64,000 nt of DNA from positions 12,242,245 through 12,306,244 of the forward strand of contig QCXZ01000086.1 in assembly GCA_025024175.1 (NCBI GenBank), written 5' to 3'. Below, piece by piece: positions 1-11,496 of this stretch. The DNA comes from Rhyzopertha dominica (lineage: Eukaryota; Arthropoda; Insecta; Coleoptera; Bostrichidae). How positions within the stretch are numbered: the stretch's first letter is position 1; every line of letters begins with the position of its first letter. The notes under the pieces were generated by a model. The model made no database searches, was not told the origin of the DNA, and saw nothing but the letters and a program-made list of their open reading frames with translations. The position numbers and the translations under genes were made by a program.

Positions 1-610
1 AAAGTTCGCGAAACACTGGCATGGTCAGAAGCAGTCACTAGCGAAATTTTTAAATGACGCTCGAAAGTTGCCTAAGTGAAAGAAAAATATACAGGCGCGT
101 ATANTTNTAGTTCCGAGGCTTGCTCTCCATAGCGGCGCTTTAATCGTCGGCGTATATGTATATGGAATTTCATTCATTTCACTCTTTCACTTTTAAGGCG
201 TCCATTACAACTGGCAGCGTTGGACAGCGATAAGCAAATGCATTCCACAAGTAAATTGGATATTCGCTTTTACTGGCATGTGGAGATTTGAGCCTAGGGC
301 GTCCGGCGTATAATTTATATACGGTACTGTTTAAAAAACCGTTCTGAAGCGTCTCTTTTAGGATCTTACTGTCATTAGTTTTATTAAGCTAATTCATTAA
401 AACAAGTAAACCACATTTCAGCTTAGTTTTTCCTTGTTTAAAGAGGCAACATTTTACGCAAAGAAACATGAATGTTTACTATTGAAAGAGGAGCATCCAG
501 AACTACTTCAGAACAAGGACTGGTTAAAGTATTTGTTCAGAACGATTACGATAAGAGACAAAAATGTTAATTTTAATCTATCGTCCTCTCTTCTGTAATT
601 TTAATACAGG
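1..610. other. Unassigned non-coding DNA
   Basis: AT-rich sequence with a few GC-richer words around 1-330 (repeated GGCGT/GGACGCC-like words that recur weakly near 4990-5120). No ORF, RNA gene or terminal repeat is recognisable. It may be decayed repeat DNA. Two ambiguous bases lie near 105-108. Confidence 0.5.
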
Positions 611-991
611 ATTAATATAAATGATGGGCCCAGTTTTTAAATTCGTATTTATCAAAGTTCGAATCCACTATTAACAACTCTTCTAGCCATGAAAAGAGGA
701 AGTTTCAAAGTTTAGTTTAATATATTATAAATGTTCATTGTGTCTACCGTTTGATGCACGACTAACATCTGTGTAGTAGCCACTCAGTAACAGCAGATAT
801 GTTTTTCATGTGTGGGACGTGTTTGGCTACCGCATAGTTTGTCGTGCGTCAAATGAAGCACATATTGACCATTAATAATGTATTAAACTGAACTTTGAAA
901 CTTCCTCTTTTCATGGCTACAAAAATTATTAATTTTGGATTCGAACTTTGATAAATACAAATTTAAAAAATGGGTCCATAATTTATAATAA
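611..991. repeat. Fold-back (palindromic) MITE-like element
   Basis: The left arm (about 611-784) is matched in inverted orientation by the right arm (about 826-991). Shared blocks include ATTTATCAAAGTTCGAATCC at 646-665 and the stretch GCCATGAAAAGAGGAAGTTT at 686-705, whose complement is at 901-920. The central spacer is only about 40 bases, so a transcript would fold into a long imperfect hairpin. It has no coding capacity. No clear target duplication was seen, so the superfamily is unknown. Confidence 0.8.
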
Positions 992-1002
992 CCCAAAAAA
1001 CT

Positions 1003-1417
1003 AAGGGCTGGTTGCACAAACGCACTGTCTTGTTGTTCTGATGAGTGTTGCTATATAGTGGAGCAAAATGGACACAAAGTAAGAGAAGTTATTTTTTTGT
1101 CGTAGAACCGGGTACCTTATATAATGGTTCAATAGACAATTTAATTTTCTGTATGAAATGATTATCTATGACCTTTTTATTTCGTCGCAATATAAATATT
1201 TTTAAGGCTTTTTAAAAATATTTGTATTTAAACAGTCAAAAAAGGTCATAAATAATCGTTTCAAATAGAACATTAAATTTTCTATCGAAACATTATAATA
1301 TTACCTGGTTCTACGGCCACAAAAAAATTTTTATTTTGTGTCCATTTCGCTCTACTAATAGAAATGAACATGGTTAAACTCGAATCAGTTTGATCAACGT
1401 TTGTGCTACCAGTCCTT
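1003..1417. repeat. Second fold-back element, TIR GGGCTGGTTGCACAAACG
   Basis: The left end reads GGGCTGGTTGCACAAACG; the reverse complement of the right end reads GGACTGGTAGCACAAACG. The arms stay alignable almost to the centre near 1210, including the AATGGACACAAA and GACCTTTTT blocks. The left flank is CTAA and the right flank TTAA, so a TTAA-type duplication with one change is possible but unproven. It is non-coding and lies only about 10 bases from the preceding fold-back. Confidence 0.8.
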
Positions 1418-1860
1418 AATGTGTAATTTTTTTCAATAAAATTTTTTCTGCTGCGACGTCCTGTTCACTTCTTTTTCAAACTCCCTTTTCGCCCATATCC
1501 TAGCAGTGCAGAAATTATAGGGTTCGATAGTATTACTAATTATCAAAAAAGTGTTGGGTCTGAAATAATATTGATTTGTTGATAATTATCTAGCTTGAAA
1601 TAATAGGCAATTTGTTTATTTTAATCTAGATACTGAGTAACAAGCAAATTGTAAATTAACTAGTATTTCTCTTCAACATTGTGAGTGCTATTTATAAATT
1701 GTGAAAATTAATTGACTTATGGACTGAAGGCTTGACAGGAAAATAAATAAATGAGTAAATTTAAGATATTAGTCTAGCAACAAAAGACAGGTAATAATCC
1801 TAAAAGGAAAATTAGTTATTAATAAAAAAAATCAGGATCAATGAACTCCAAGAACTCTAG
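1418..1860. other. Unassigned AT-rich DNA between fold-back elements
   Basis: No ORF or repeat structure is recognisable. The words are mostly A/T with short polyA runs. Confidence 0.4.
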
Positions 1861-4198
1861 AATATACAGGTTGATCAGTTAAGCCTGGACAACGGCTGTA
1901 TCTTGGAAATTAATTGTGCTAGAATCTTGCAGTAAATGTTTTTAAACAAATTCGGCTAGCCAGGTTCCATTTAAAATATTATAAAGTACGTAATTTTGTC
2001 ACTAGGTAGCGTATTTCATTTATTCATTTATTTCCACAAAAAGTTGCAATACAATGTTAGTCTAAAATAAACTCATTGCAATCTATGTTTATTTCCAATA
2101 AATTTTGCTTGAACATTTTTTTCTAGTTGCTTTGACAATGACGGCAGGAGCGATAGAAATTTCAATTCTTCAAAATGGCATAACTCAAGTATGGTTCAAC
2201 CGAATTTAACGAGTGATGGCTACTTTTAAGGTTAATTTTATGGTTTTCAATATAATCATAAATAACTTATAATTTATTGCAATGAAAGACGTTAATTGTA
2301 AAAATTTTATATTTGCTCAAATATCTTCAAAAATCAAATGCATCCCTATAGAGTTTTTGTTAGTTTTTATAGCATATTAATCAAACAAAATAAATTTGAA
2401 AACTTGAGGTCAAGATCTTTTTTCGTGACTTGGTTATAGTACAAAAGACTGCGAACCCGTCCTTTGGTTCAGCTATTCTTTTTATTGAAACAAAATTAGG
2501 TTATACTAAAAAAGTCACACAGTCACTCGTAAATGACGATTTTCCTCTGGTGTGTAAAATATTAAAAATATATATAATAGCTAGTTCTTATTGCAACTAG
2601 CTGTCAGTTAGGTACTGAATGGGTCTTGTAGGTACTTATTTCTAAAATGCTGTGCTGTCTGCACTGCAACCAACTGCAGATAGATCTATTTCGCTATTAT
2701 TATAGCTCGAGTTAGTAAAATAAAATACAAGACATACTACATCTTGATTATTAAACTATGTATAATATATTGAAAAACAAACTACAGAATACAGTCAACA
2801 AATAACATAATAATACACAATTATTACTCTACACTTAAAACTCTCCAGGCTCATTTTTTTTATTTCTTCAAATACCACTTTAAATGCAGTGTCAAAATGA
2901 AGGTCGTTTAAAGTCTCTAAAAATATTTGCAGATGACAAGATTTGACAGATAAAGTTAAGTTTTGTAAATATATTCATTTTCAATGGATTTCAAATCTTC
3001 ACTTGTTTTTTAATTTAGTACACAAGAATTTATTGTTTATTGGCATTCATTGTTATTTTTACTTTTATTGGCTTAATTGATTATTAAAGTTAACGAAATT
3101 TTGAATTTATAAAGATAGTTAACAGAGTATGGCTACGATAAATTTTTCTTGTTTTTCATTTTAAAAAGGTGTAAAAATAAATCATACATGGTAATGGCAC
3201 AAATTAAAAAAAAAAATAAAGTCGGCAGCCAACTATGAAGCAATATTTATTATATGGGGTAAGGTAAAAAAGTATTTACAAAAATTAACTTTATTTATTT
3301 GTGAAATATATTATGTGGAAATTTTTTTCGACACCCTCTATGCCATTTTAAAGAGTTTAAAAAGACCCTCAATTTGACTATTCACTTAAGGCTATACCTA
3401 ATAAAAATAAAGAAAATACAAGCCTGGGGAATTTTAGCATGTATTAGAAAAATTACCGTTTATCTTCAAAATGTCCAGCATTGCTGACAAATCACAGCTG
3501 TAATCTAATCTTACAAGTTGTAATTTATAAGCAAAAATCTGACCTACTTTTAATATAACCTAATTTATTTCGAGTAAAAAAAAGCCGCACTCAAAGACGG
3601 GTTCACAGTCTTTTTACTGCAATCAAGACACGAAAAAGGGTATCAACCACCGGTTTTCAAATTTATTTTGCATGCTTAATAACCTATAATAAATAAAAAA
3701 AAGTATACAGGGTTGCATTTTCTTTTTTAAGATACTTGAGCAAATATAAAATTTTTACAATTAACGCCTCCCATTGCCAAGCTATTGCAATAAATTATAA
3801 GTTATTTATGATTATAAAGAGAACCATAAAAGCCATCATTGCTTAAATTCGGTTACACCGTGCTTTAGTTATACCATTTTGAAGATTTGAAACTTTTATT
3901 CCTCTCGTTGTCGTCATAGCAACTAGAAAAAAAATATTCGAAGATAATTTATTAAGAAATTAACAGATTATAATGAGTATATCTTAGACCAACATTGCTT
4001 TTAACTTTTTAGAGAAAGAAACGAATCTTTGATATGTTATATTAAATGCGCCACCTAGCGGCAAAGTTACATACTTCATAATATTTTAAATGAAATCTGG
4101 GTGGCCACATTTGTGTTAAAAAATTACCGCAAGATTCTAGCATGATTAATTTTCAAGGTACAGCCGCTGTCCTGCCTTAACTGATCACCCTGTATATT
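1861..4198. mobile_element. Long fold-back element, about 655-bp arms and about 1-kb loop
   Basis: The first base block AATATACAGGTTGATCAGTT is answered at the right end by the complement of AATATACAGGGTGATCAGTT (4179-4198). The similarity continues inwards: left arm about 1861-2515, right arm about 3541-4198, with matching blocks such as AAATAACTTATAATTTATTG at 2261-2280 and its complement at 3790-3809. The loop (about 2516-3540) has no recognisable ORF. The TATACAGGGTG-type end is common in insect non-autonomous DNA elements, but I cannot assign a superfamily. It is probably a non-autonomous or snap-back derivative of a larger DNA transposon. Confidence 0.8.
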
Positions 4199-4579
4199 GT
4201 CAATTTTTTTATTATATGGATATTCCAGATCCGGATGATGTCTGCAAAATTCTTCACATATAAAATTTTTAGCTTATCTGAAAGTAATAAATTATATATG
4301 TAAAAGACTATCTTGGAATATATAAGATTTCCAAAAAATATGTCATATTACCCAGGTGATTTGATGATTTGTTTCCGTTGAGCAAATGTTTAGTTCCGGT
4401 GGCCAAACTTTGAAACCTAGATGAAACAATTCGTCAGATAGAAAATTAGAAAAACTGTTGTTTTTAGGACACATCGGTGGTTTTTAATCTACATTAATAA
4501 GTTGTATAAGATAGTTAATTATTTACTAGTTAGAGATGATGAACTGATCCATTCTAAGTAGTTAAGTGATCTAAAAATT

Positions 4580-4672
4580 AATAAAGCAAATCAAAATCTA
4601 GTCCCTCATTATTTAAAATATTCCGAATTTATTTATTTAAAATAACGTGGGATTAGACTGATTTGCTTTATT
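4580..4672. repeat. Short hairpin flanked by direct repeats
   Basis: AATAAAGCAAATC at 4580 is mirrored by GATTTGCTTTATT ending at 4672, with further pairing of ATTATTTAAAATA to TATTTTAAATAA across a short loop. The word CTAGTTAGAG flanks it on both sides (4526-4535 and 4682-4691), which may be an old target-site or unit duplication. Confidence 0.6.
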
Positions 4673-4691
4673 CATGTCTTGCTAGTTAGAG

Positions 4692-5226
4692 TTGTAAGTA
4701 TTCATAAAAAACAATTAGGATAATATACCTGATTGATGTTTTTAAGTTTTGTTGCACGTAATAAAAATTATAACGTTTTATTTCGCGTTTTATTTTCAGA
4801 ACAACTAGTTATGAGCGAGGGTATCAGTAACATATTATTGTTTTAAAATTTTTTCCATCTTTCTACCTGATCCTGTCCAAAGAGGTCATGTAATTGACAA
4901 TCTGAAATACATCCAAGCGTGTGATTGTAATTGTAATTAATTCACTGTAGAAAGCGCTTTTGTATCTTAAAGTTAAGCTGGCAACAAGGGCGGACGCCGC
5001 AATAATTATTTGATGAACGTCAAATGTATATGCAGACGCTCTAAAATTGATTAAATGTACGCAAAATGTATATCGGTGACGCTCTTGGACTGGAAAGTGT
5101 AAGGACGCCGTAACATCGACCGAGTGTCTGGTACAAAGACTATTTTGTGTGGCCTAGCGACCTCTTACGTTCCTACAGTCACCCAGATTCATGCACAGTT
5201 AAAATTAGAGAACATTAATTTAAACC
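4692..5226. other. Unassigned non-coding DNA
   Basis: There is no ORF. A GC-richer patch at 4980-5120 contains several GACGCC/GACGCT words spaced through AT-rich sequence. No RNA gene was recognised. Confidence 0.4.
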
Positions 5227-6648
5227 TTATGTTCGAAAAAAATGCATGTTGTACTGGCTTAACCATTTTGCTGCATCTTCAGTAAGCTCGTGTAGTTCTT
5301 GTAACGATTCTTCAAAACAAATACCAGGACATTCCAAAGCCAAGTGGGAAACTGTCTGTTCATCGGCACCACATCTTTCACATCGAGAGTTTTCTTCAAC
5401 TCCCCACTGAGTCAGAGTTTTCTTGCATATTCCATGGTCAGTACGAATTCTGTTCAGATTGCACCATTTTCTTCTTTTAAGGGAAAACCCAGCCACCTTA
5501 ATAGTTGGGTCTTTTATAATGTTGCAGTTTTTCACCTCTTGCGCTCTCCATTGTTCCTTCCAATGATCCTTAACAGTAAAGGCTAAGTAACTTACTGGCA
5601 GTTAATATATAAGGTATTCTTGACTTTAACCTTAACCGATGTGTTGTTAGAGGAGCCATATCATCATGGATGAGGAGAGTCAAATTGTCAATACACTTTT
5701 CAAACTGTTGTTTAAGACGAGCTAGTCGTCTTGTTTTGGGAGGTGCTATATTGCTTAATAACGGTAGCCATTGAACTGGTGTTGATCGGATGATACCTGT
5801 TAATATGCGCATAGCCTGATTTAATTGCACATCTATAAGATTTGTATGACGACTGTTTAGCCATACTGGTGCACAATATTCAGCAGTGGAAAAAACTAAC
5901 GCAGCTACACTAATTTTTAAAATTTAGCATCAGCTCCCCAAGAAGTATTTGCAAGTTTTTGTACAATGTTGATTCTCTTTTTAACTTTCTCTGACAGCAT
6001 TTTCAGGTGTTTTTTATATGTTAATGATCTATCAAGGGTAACCCCTAGGTACTTTGGATAAAAATTATGCTTTAGTGTAGTACTCTCATATACAACACCA
6101 AGTCGTTGCCGAGCCTGACGATTGTTTAGATGAAAAGCTGCCACTTCTGTTTTATGTGGGTTTGGCTGAAGACCCCATTTTTTAAAATAATCACTAATTA
6201 ATTGAAGGTCTTGAGGATCAGTGATTTACGTTTGAATTTTGTGTAGCGATGGCCAAGTCGTCTGTATAAATAAATTTCCGTGATGTTGTAATCGGCAAGT
6301 CTGCGGTATAAATATTAAACAGGAGCGGAGCCAGTACAGATCCTTGTGGAAGTCCATTCTGAAGGCTTCTGAAACTACTTGTTTGGCCATTCAGGTGTAC
6401 TTGGAATAGTCTGTCGCTCAGCATTTGGTTAAGTAGTTTAATGAAAGCTGTGCATGGAACTACTTGGCACAGCTTAAGTAACAGGCCCTCTTTCCACACA
6501 GTGTCATATGCAGCAGTCAAATCAATAAATGCAGCAGACGTTTTAAGTTTTTTCTGGAATCCGTTCTCAATAAAGGTGGTGAGAGAGAGAGCACTTGATC
6601 GCAGCAGTTTCTTTGTGGCATAAACCCAGCTTGTTCTACAGGTATAAT
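5227..6648 (-). pseudogene. Jockey-superfamily LINE reverse transcriptase, 5'-truncated and frameshifted
   Basis: Reading from 6648 down, the broken frame gives an RT fingers/palm (AGFMPQRNCCDQVL, then IDLTAAYDTVWKEG), the motif GLPQGSVLAPLLFN near 6340, and the catalytic box FIYTDDLAIA near 6260 in place of the usual YADD. The thumb word KYLGVTLDRSLTYKKHL follows at about 6000. The carboxyl end has a Cys-rich zinc-knuckle-like RCERCGADEQTVSHLALEC near 5350, typical of LINE ORF2 carboxyl ends. At least three frame changes (near 6200, 5900 and 5560) break it. The endonuclease domain is absent, as expected from 5' truncation, and the cut at about 6648 directly abuts a gypsy fragment. The exact clade (jockey, CR1 or a relative) is uncertain. 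Confidence 0.85.
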
Positions 6649-6649
6649 A

Positions 6650-8222
6650 TTACTTGCGATTGGTAAAAGTCGTTATTATGTTATGTTGGTATTGTTCTTC
6701 AATGGAAATAACAAGTCGATTGGTGGCATAATTAACAGGCGTTTCGGATATTGGAATAACTTTTCCTTCTGTATCTTCAGATACAGAATGTACTGTTTCT
6801 TCTATATCCTCTTCGTTTTCATTGTGAATCCTATGGGAATTTTCACCATGATTTTGTTTATTGACCATTTCTTCTATTGACGCTATGGAGTCTTTATGTG
6901 AGGGTGTTGTGTTGTTCAATATTTTAAGCATTTCATTCATATCTGATTCGGAAAAGTATTCTGATAATTCTTCATCTGTAATTTCAGGCGATTCTTCAAT
7001 GTTCGCGATGATGGATTCCAGTTCTTCTTCCTGATTGTTTATTTCTATGCGGGATAGTGTGTCAGCTACCTTGTGTTCGTTTCCTTTTTATAAACCACCT
7101 CAAAATCATATTCTTCAAGTTTTAGTCGCTACCTTACAAGGCGTGAGTTAGGTTCCTTTAATTTTGACAACCACACTAAAGGATTGTGATCACTCTTGAC
7201 AGAGAACCGTCTTCCGAATATATAGGTACGAAAGTGTTTACAGTTTTCAATTATGCTTAGTAATTCCTTCTCTATTGTAGAATAATTTTTTTCTGCACTA
7301 TTTAAGGTACGAGAATAGAATGCGATAGGTTTACCTAATTGTGACAGAACACCACCCAGGGCAAAGTTACTCGCATCAGAAGTAATAGAGAATGGCTTCG
7401 AGAAATCTGGATATTGTAAGATAGGGGCAGTGCTTAATAAATCTTTACATTTTTGAAAAGCTAACAGATAATCAGAGTTAGTGATGTGAATTTTAGAATT
7501 TTTCTTTAAATACCGAGTCATGGGGTGTACAATTTTTACGAAGTTTGATATGAAGCGTCTATAATAACCAATTAATCCTATAAAAGATTTTATTTCTTTT
7601 ACAGTTTTAGGTAGAGGAAATTTTTTGATTGCTTCTAATTTTGAAGGGTTAGGTCATATGCCTTTATCCGTAATAATATGCCCTAGGAAAGCTACTGTTT
7701 TGCACGCAAATTCAGATTTGTCTAATTGAATTTTTAAATTGAACTGTCTCATTTTGTTGAAAATTGCTTGAATATGTTGAATATGTTCCTGGAGTGATTT
7801 ACTAAAACTGATGATGTCGTCCATATAAACAAAACAAAATTTATGTGTAAGTATTCCCTCAATACGTTATCCGTTACGCGTTGAAATGTACTGGGTGCAT
7901 TTTTGAGACCAAAGGGCATTCGAACATTTTCGTAATGTCCATTGTTTACGGTGAAGGCGGTTTTTTCTATAGACGATGGATCCATTTCTATCTGGTGAAA
8001 TCCTTGCGCAAGATCCAACGTAGTAAAATACGTGCACCTCCCTAAATTGTCAAGAATTTCATCGATTCTCGGCAATGGATATTTATCTTCAATGGTGTTC
8101 TCGTTAAGTTTTCGGTAGTCTATGACCATTCTAAATTTCTGTTTTCCGGAGGCGTCAGTTTTCTTAGGTACGATCCATACAGGTGTAGAATACGGTGATA
8201 TAGATGGTCTAATAATTTTATT
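6650..8222 (-). pseudogene. pol: 17.6/297-like Ty3/gypsy pol fragment (RT, RNase H, start of integrase linker)
   Basis: Minus-strand order is RT, RNase H, linker. RT: PVWIVPKK near 8180, [50 protein letters not shown]. The YxDD box region (near 7810) is scrambled. RNase H: DASNFALGGVLSQ near 7360, then FRTYIFGRRFSVKSDHNPL and the DTLSRI motif near 7050. The linker, acidic and NE-rich, runs to a stop at 6650, where integrase should begin. Frame changes occur near 7750 and in an A-run near 7090. Closest in style to errantivirus-type gypsy elements. The cuts at 8222 and 6650 have no LTRs, so it is a fragment. Confidence 0.88.
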
Positions 8223-8239
8223 TGTTAATAAATTCCGGC

Positions 8240-8856
8240 GCGTAGAAGACTTCGCTCAGTCATTGAGTGGCAGGAAGTACTTCACCATCATCGATCTCGT
8301 TAGGGCAAATAGCAGATTCCAGGCGACTTCAAGATACTAGTAGCCGCTCCAAAAGGAGACACAGAACTGAAAACGCACCTACGTAATGGAACCGGATTAT
8401 AGCTGAAAAGTATCCGGATTCCAGTTAATGATGTAGCAGTTTTTGTGACGTTTCAACCCACAGCGTCCATCAGTTCGTTCCCAGGCAACTACGAAGTCGG
8501 AGCTTCAGGGCACCCCAATGATTACTGCATCCAGTGCCCAAGTCAGAAGAAGCCACCGCCGCCGAAAGGTCGACGGCGAGGAACCTAGACGACTCAGCAG
8601 ATTTCACAAGTTCGACGTACGACACAGCGACGGCCGCAAATTTGTGAAAACTGCTGGGGGAAACAGTTTTTATAAGGTTACGGTCAGCGACTGCATCAGC
8701 ATATCGCGAAGGTTAACGTTCAAGTGCAACGACGTGAACGACCGAACAACCGACACCGATGCCAGGAAAGTCCAGCAGCCGCCATACCTAGGACCCCATC
8801 CAGTGGGATATCGTGTGCAAAACACTAGGAAGAGGGTGTGTGGTTCGCAATTGTGT
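8240..8856 (+). pseudogene. Plus-strand gypsy remnant (RT fragment and possible integrase tail)
   Basis: At 8245-8330 the plus frame reads VEDFAQSLSGRKYFTIIDLV, the palm start of a Ty3/gypsy RT of a group different from the minus-strand neighbour. It breaks off after about 30 residues. At 8640-8856 the frames hold a basic, Pro-rich stretch ending near YRVQNTRKRV and then a stop, which resembles the carboxyl tail of gypsy integrases (often TRSGR-like) just before a 3' LTR. The sequence between is unreadable. The RT part is reasonably secure; the integrase-tail part is a weak inference. Confidence 0.45.
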
Positions 8857-9198
8857 TAACTGCTATGAGAGAAAAATAGCAGCTAATTCCTTAGCAGCAT
8901 TGCGGGTGACTGTACGTTGTGTGTTGAGCGAACCACGTTGTTTCGGCTCGGGTTGTAGCGGATAAGCCTTCTGGTGGAATTAGCAGCTAAACGACGCGGG
9001 TAGGTGCGATCTATTTTTACCAAGTATACAGGCATTGCCAGTATTGCGAAATATGGGGGTTAGCGCGAACGTANTTTTACGAAGCTTTTAGAACACTTAG
9101 AATTCGTAAAGTTTTTAATAATTAAAGGAAAATACAATCAAATATAAGTTGGTACATATTACGTAAGTAACGAGAAAACGCAAATATACTGTTGTGAC
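8857..9198 (+). repeat. LTR-like DNA, left part (interrupted by Harbinger)
   Basis: This non-coding stretch starts with TGTTAACTGCTATGAG right after the possible integrase tail and runs to the CTA duplication of the Harbinger element. It contains a short inverted repeat (AGCAGCTAATTCC at 8879, GGAATTAGCAGCT near 8976). If it is a 3' LTR, its continuation is at 13255. Weakly supported. Confidence 0.3.
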
Positions 9199-9318
9199 CT
9201 AAAGCATTTTCCATTGCTCGCGGTATGTCGTTTGGTTAACCGCGGCAACACACCGCTCGCTTTTCATTGCTAGCGGTTACCTAGCGGTTTAAAACAATGA
9301 CGTCATATGACTAACCCA

Positions 9319-9353
9319 GTATGTTGAAGTAACATACCGTGCTCGAAGCACGG
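9319..9353. repeat. Paired subterminal hairpins of the Harbinger element
   Basis: GTATGTT (9319-9325) pairs with AACATAC (9331-9337), immediately followed by CCGTGCT/AGCACGG (9337-9353) around CGA. Subterminal palindromes in Harbinger elements are plausible binding sites for the Myb-like protein or transposase; that role is inferred. Confidence 0.55.
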
Positions 9354-9995
9354 TTACACACAGTGGTATGTTATCCATCTTTGTTTTGTTTGTATGCTAT
9401 CCTTCTTCTGTAGTGTTTACCGGTGTTCACCTATTTCAAAACAAAAGATGGGTAGAACACCATTAGGGATCATATACTGGCGGCTCAACTTTTAACTGTA
9501 TAAAAGTAAACAAACAAGAGGGTTATTTGCCGACGAGGAGTGATAGAAGAAAATAAATTTCTTAAACTACTTGGCTTCTCATTACGTCCCTTTAAATATA
9601 CAATCTTTATTTGATTATTCACATATAAAAGATGTGCGGGTATTTTCAGCCATGTTGCCAGACCTTTGATTTAATCTGTATAAGACGAAATTACATATAG
9701 TAATTTTCAATTTTATAACATAAAACAGCTCTACTATATTAATAACATATCATACTAAAGTATCAAAAATGTATTTGCTAATTTTGCACAGTTTTAAACG
9801 TCTGCAAATATTGGTTCCTGTCAAATTCTTATAAAAATTGATACTGTTAATATCAAAAGTAATATGGCAACCATGATGTGGGAAGTCCTGGGCTGAGGGA
9901 GGCTGATGGAAATTTTTTATACGCATAAGCGATAGCGTCCTTAATATCCGTGCATCTATTTTCACATTCAATTAATATTTTTCGTTAAACCTATA

Positions 9996-11240
9996 ATGGA
10001 ATCGGTTCAGTTCATTATTAACAACAAAAATATTTTCTTTGAAGCTGATTTAGAAACATGCAAAGCATTGTTACAAGGTAAGTAGTTCTATTACATGAAT
10101 CATCTATATTAAATGCAGCAGTAAACTATTTCCAAGATTATCTTGAACCAGATTTTTCAATTAGTACTTGTTTCAGACGATCAGTTTGCTATAGACTATG
10201 TCATACGAGCAATTAACAGCGGTAACCTTGCCGAGTATGATCTGACATCTGTTGATTTAGAGCAATTAAACATTGTGCATCCTGATGAACAGCCACATTG
10301 TCTGATTGCGAAAGACCAGCTGGCACCCACAAAAGAAGGTAAAATTTGTAACTCTTGTTGACTATAATGTTAAAATATATATTTGTCAATTTAAATTTAG
10401 ATGAACAGCAAAAGGTACCTGTGTGGCATCAAAAAAAAGACCTACATCCCACGATAATGCACCCTCAAAAATGCTATTAGATCTTAGGAGGGCTGACAAG
10501 TTTATGAAGTTATTTAACGATAAAAAAACAGCAAAAGGCCAATTATGGAATGAAATTGCGCAGCAACTGATGGCAGAAGGGTTTAACTTAGGAAATTTAA
10601 AAGAGGCGGGAGAAAGATGTAGGCAAAAATTTTCAAACATGCCGAAAGCTGATATAAATTTTGTAAAAAAGACATCAGAAACAGGAACAGAACGACAAGA
10701 CAGACCTCCATTTTATGAAGAACTCCATGATATATTAGGCAGGAAAGATAAAATAAACCGCCATTTCTTTTAGACTCACTGCAGACTTTTACAACTCAAG
10801 AATTCGAAGATCTACCCGATGAAATTGTTACCCCAGAATCACAACCTTCCACCTCAGCTCAGACCTCAGTTACAGATATACCAGGCCAACCACAACCGTC
10901 CACCTCAGCCCAGACAACCTCTGCCACAGATATGCCAGGCCAACAGCTACCTTCCGATACAGCACCTATTCCTGCAAAGCAAGTAAAAACAAAAATAAAA
11001 CAAAGTGCCAAAGAAGAAATTATTACATCCCTACAACAAATGCACACAGAAGACATAAGGCAGAGAGAAGTCATGTTGACCAACTTAAATTCATTCTTTG
11101 ATTATTTAAGACAGTTTATGACGAGAACTTTGGATCAGAGACAAGAAATGATAGACATATTAAGAAGATCAGTAACACTTGAGGAAGAAAGCAGAAGGGA
11201 AAGAAGGAGGAAGAGACGGCATTCATCAGGTAGTATGTAG
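9996..11240 (+). pseudogene. Harbinger ORF1: MADF/Myb-like DNA-binding protein, three exons
   Basis: Exon 1 is 9996-10077 (ATG start, MESVQFIINNKN), exon 2 10177-10338 and exon 3 10401-11240. Each intron has GT...AG ends and the phases join without disturbing the frame. Exon 3 encodes a trihelix/MADF-like block (LLDLRRADKFMKLFNDKKT, then LWNEIAQQL and ERCRQKFSNM), a Ser/Thr/Pro linker with two imperfect copies of PGQPQPSTSAQT-like repeats (about 10850-10945), and a basic coiled-coil tail ending RRERRRKRRHSSGSM. In this family ORF1 binds subterminal DNA and helps bring transposase into the nucleus. Two indels break the frame: one in the A8 run at 10431 and one near 10755. Either could be real or a consensus error. 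Confidence 0.82.
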
Positions 11241-11496
11241 TTTTGTATATAAGAATTTTTAGTATATTTATTTTTAATATATTTACCATTTTAGTTTTTT
11301 GTTATTATATTTAATGTAGTTGTTCATTATATTAATTCATTTTCTTGTTCCAAATATGTATAGTTGCTGTTCTTTTTTTTGTACTCAAGCTAACAATAAT
11401 GATTTATTTCAAGTTCAACAATATAGTTTATTATTTTGTATTACTATATACATTTGAATATTAACTAGAAAATGCAATTAAAATCAAAAGAAAAAA

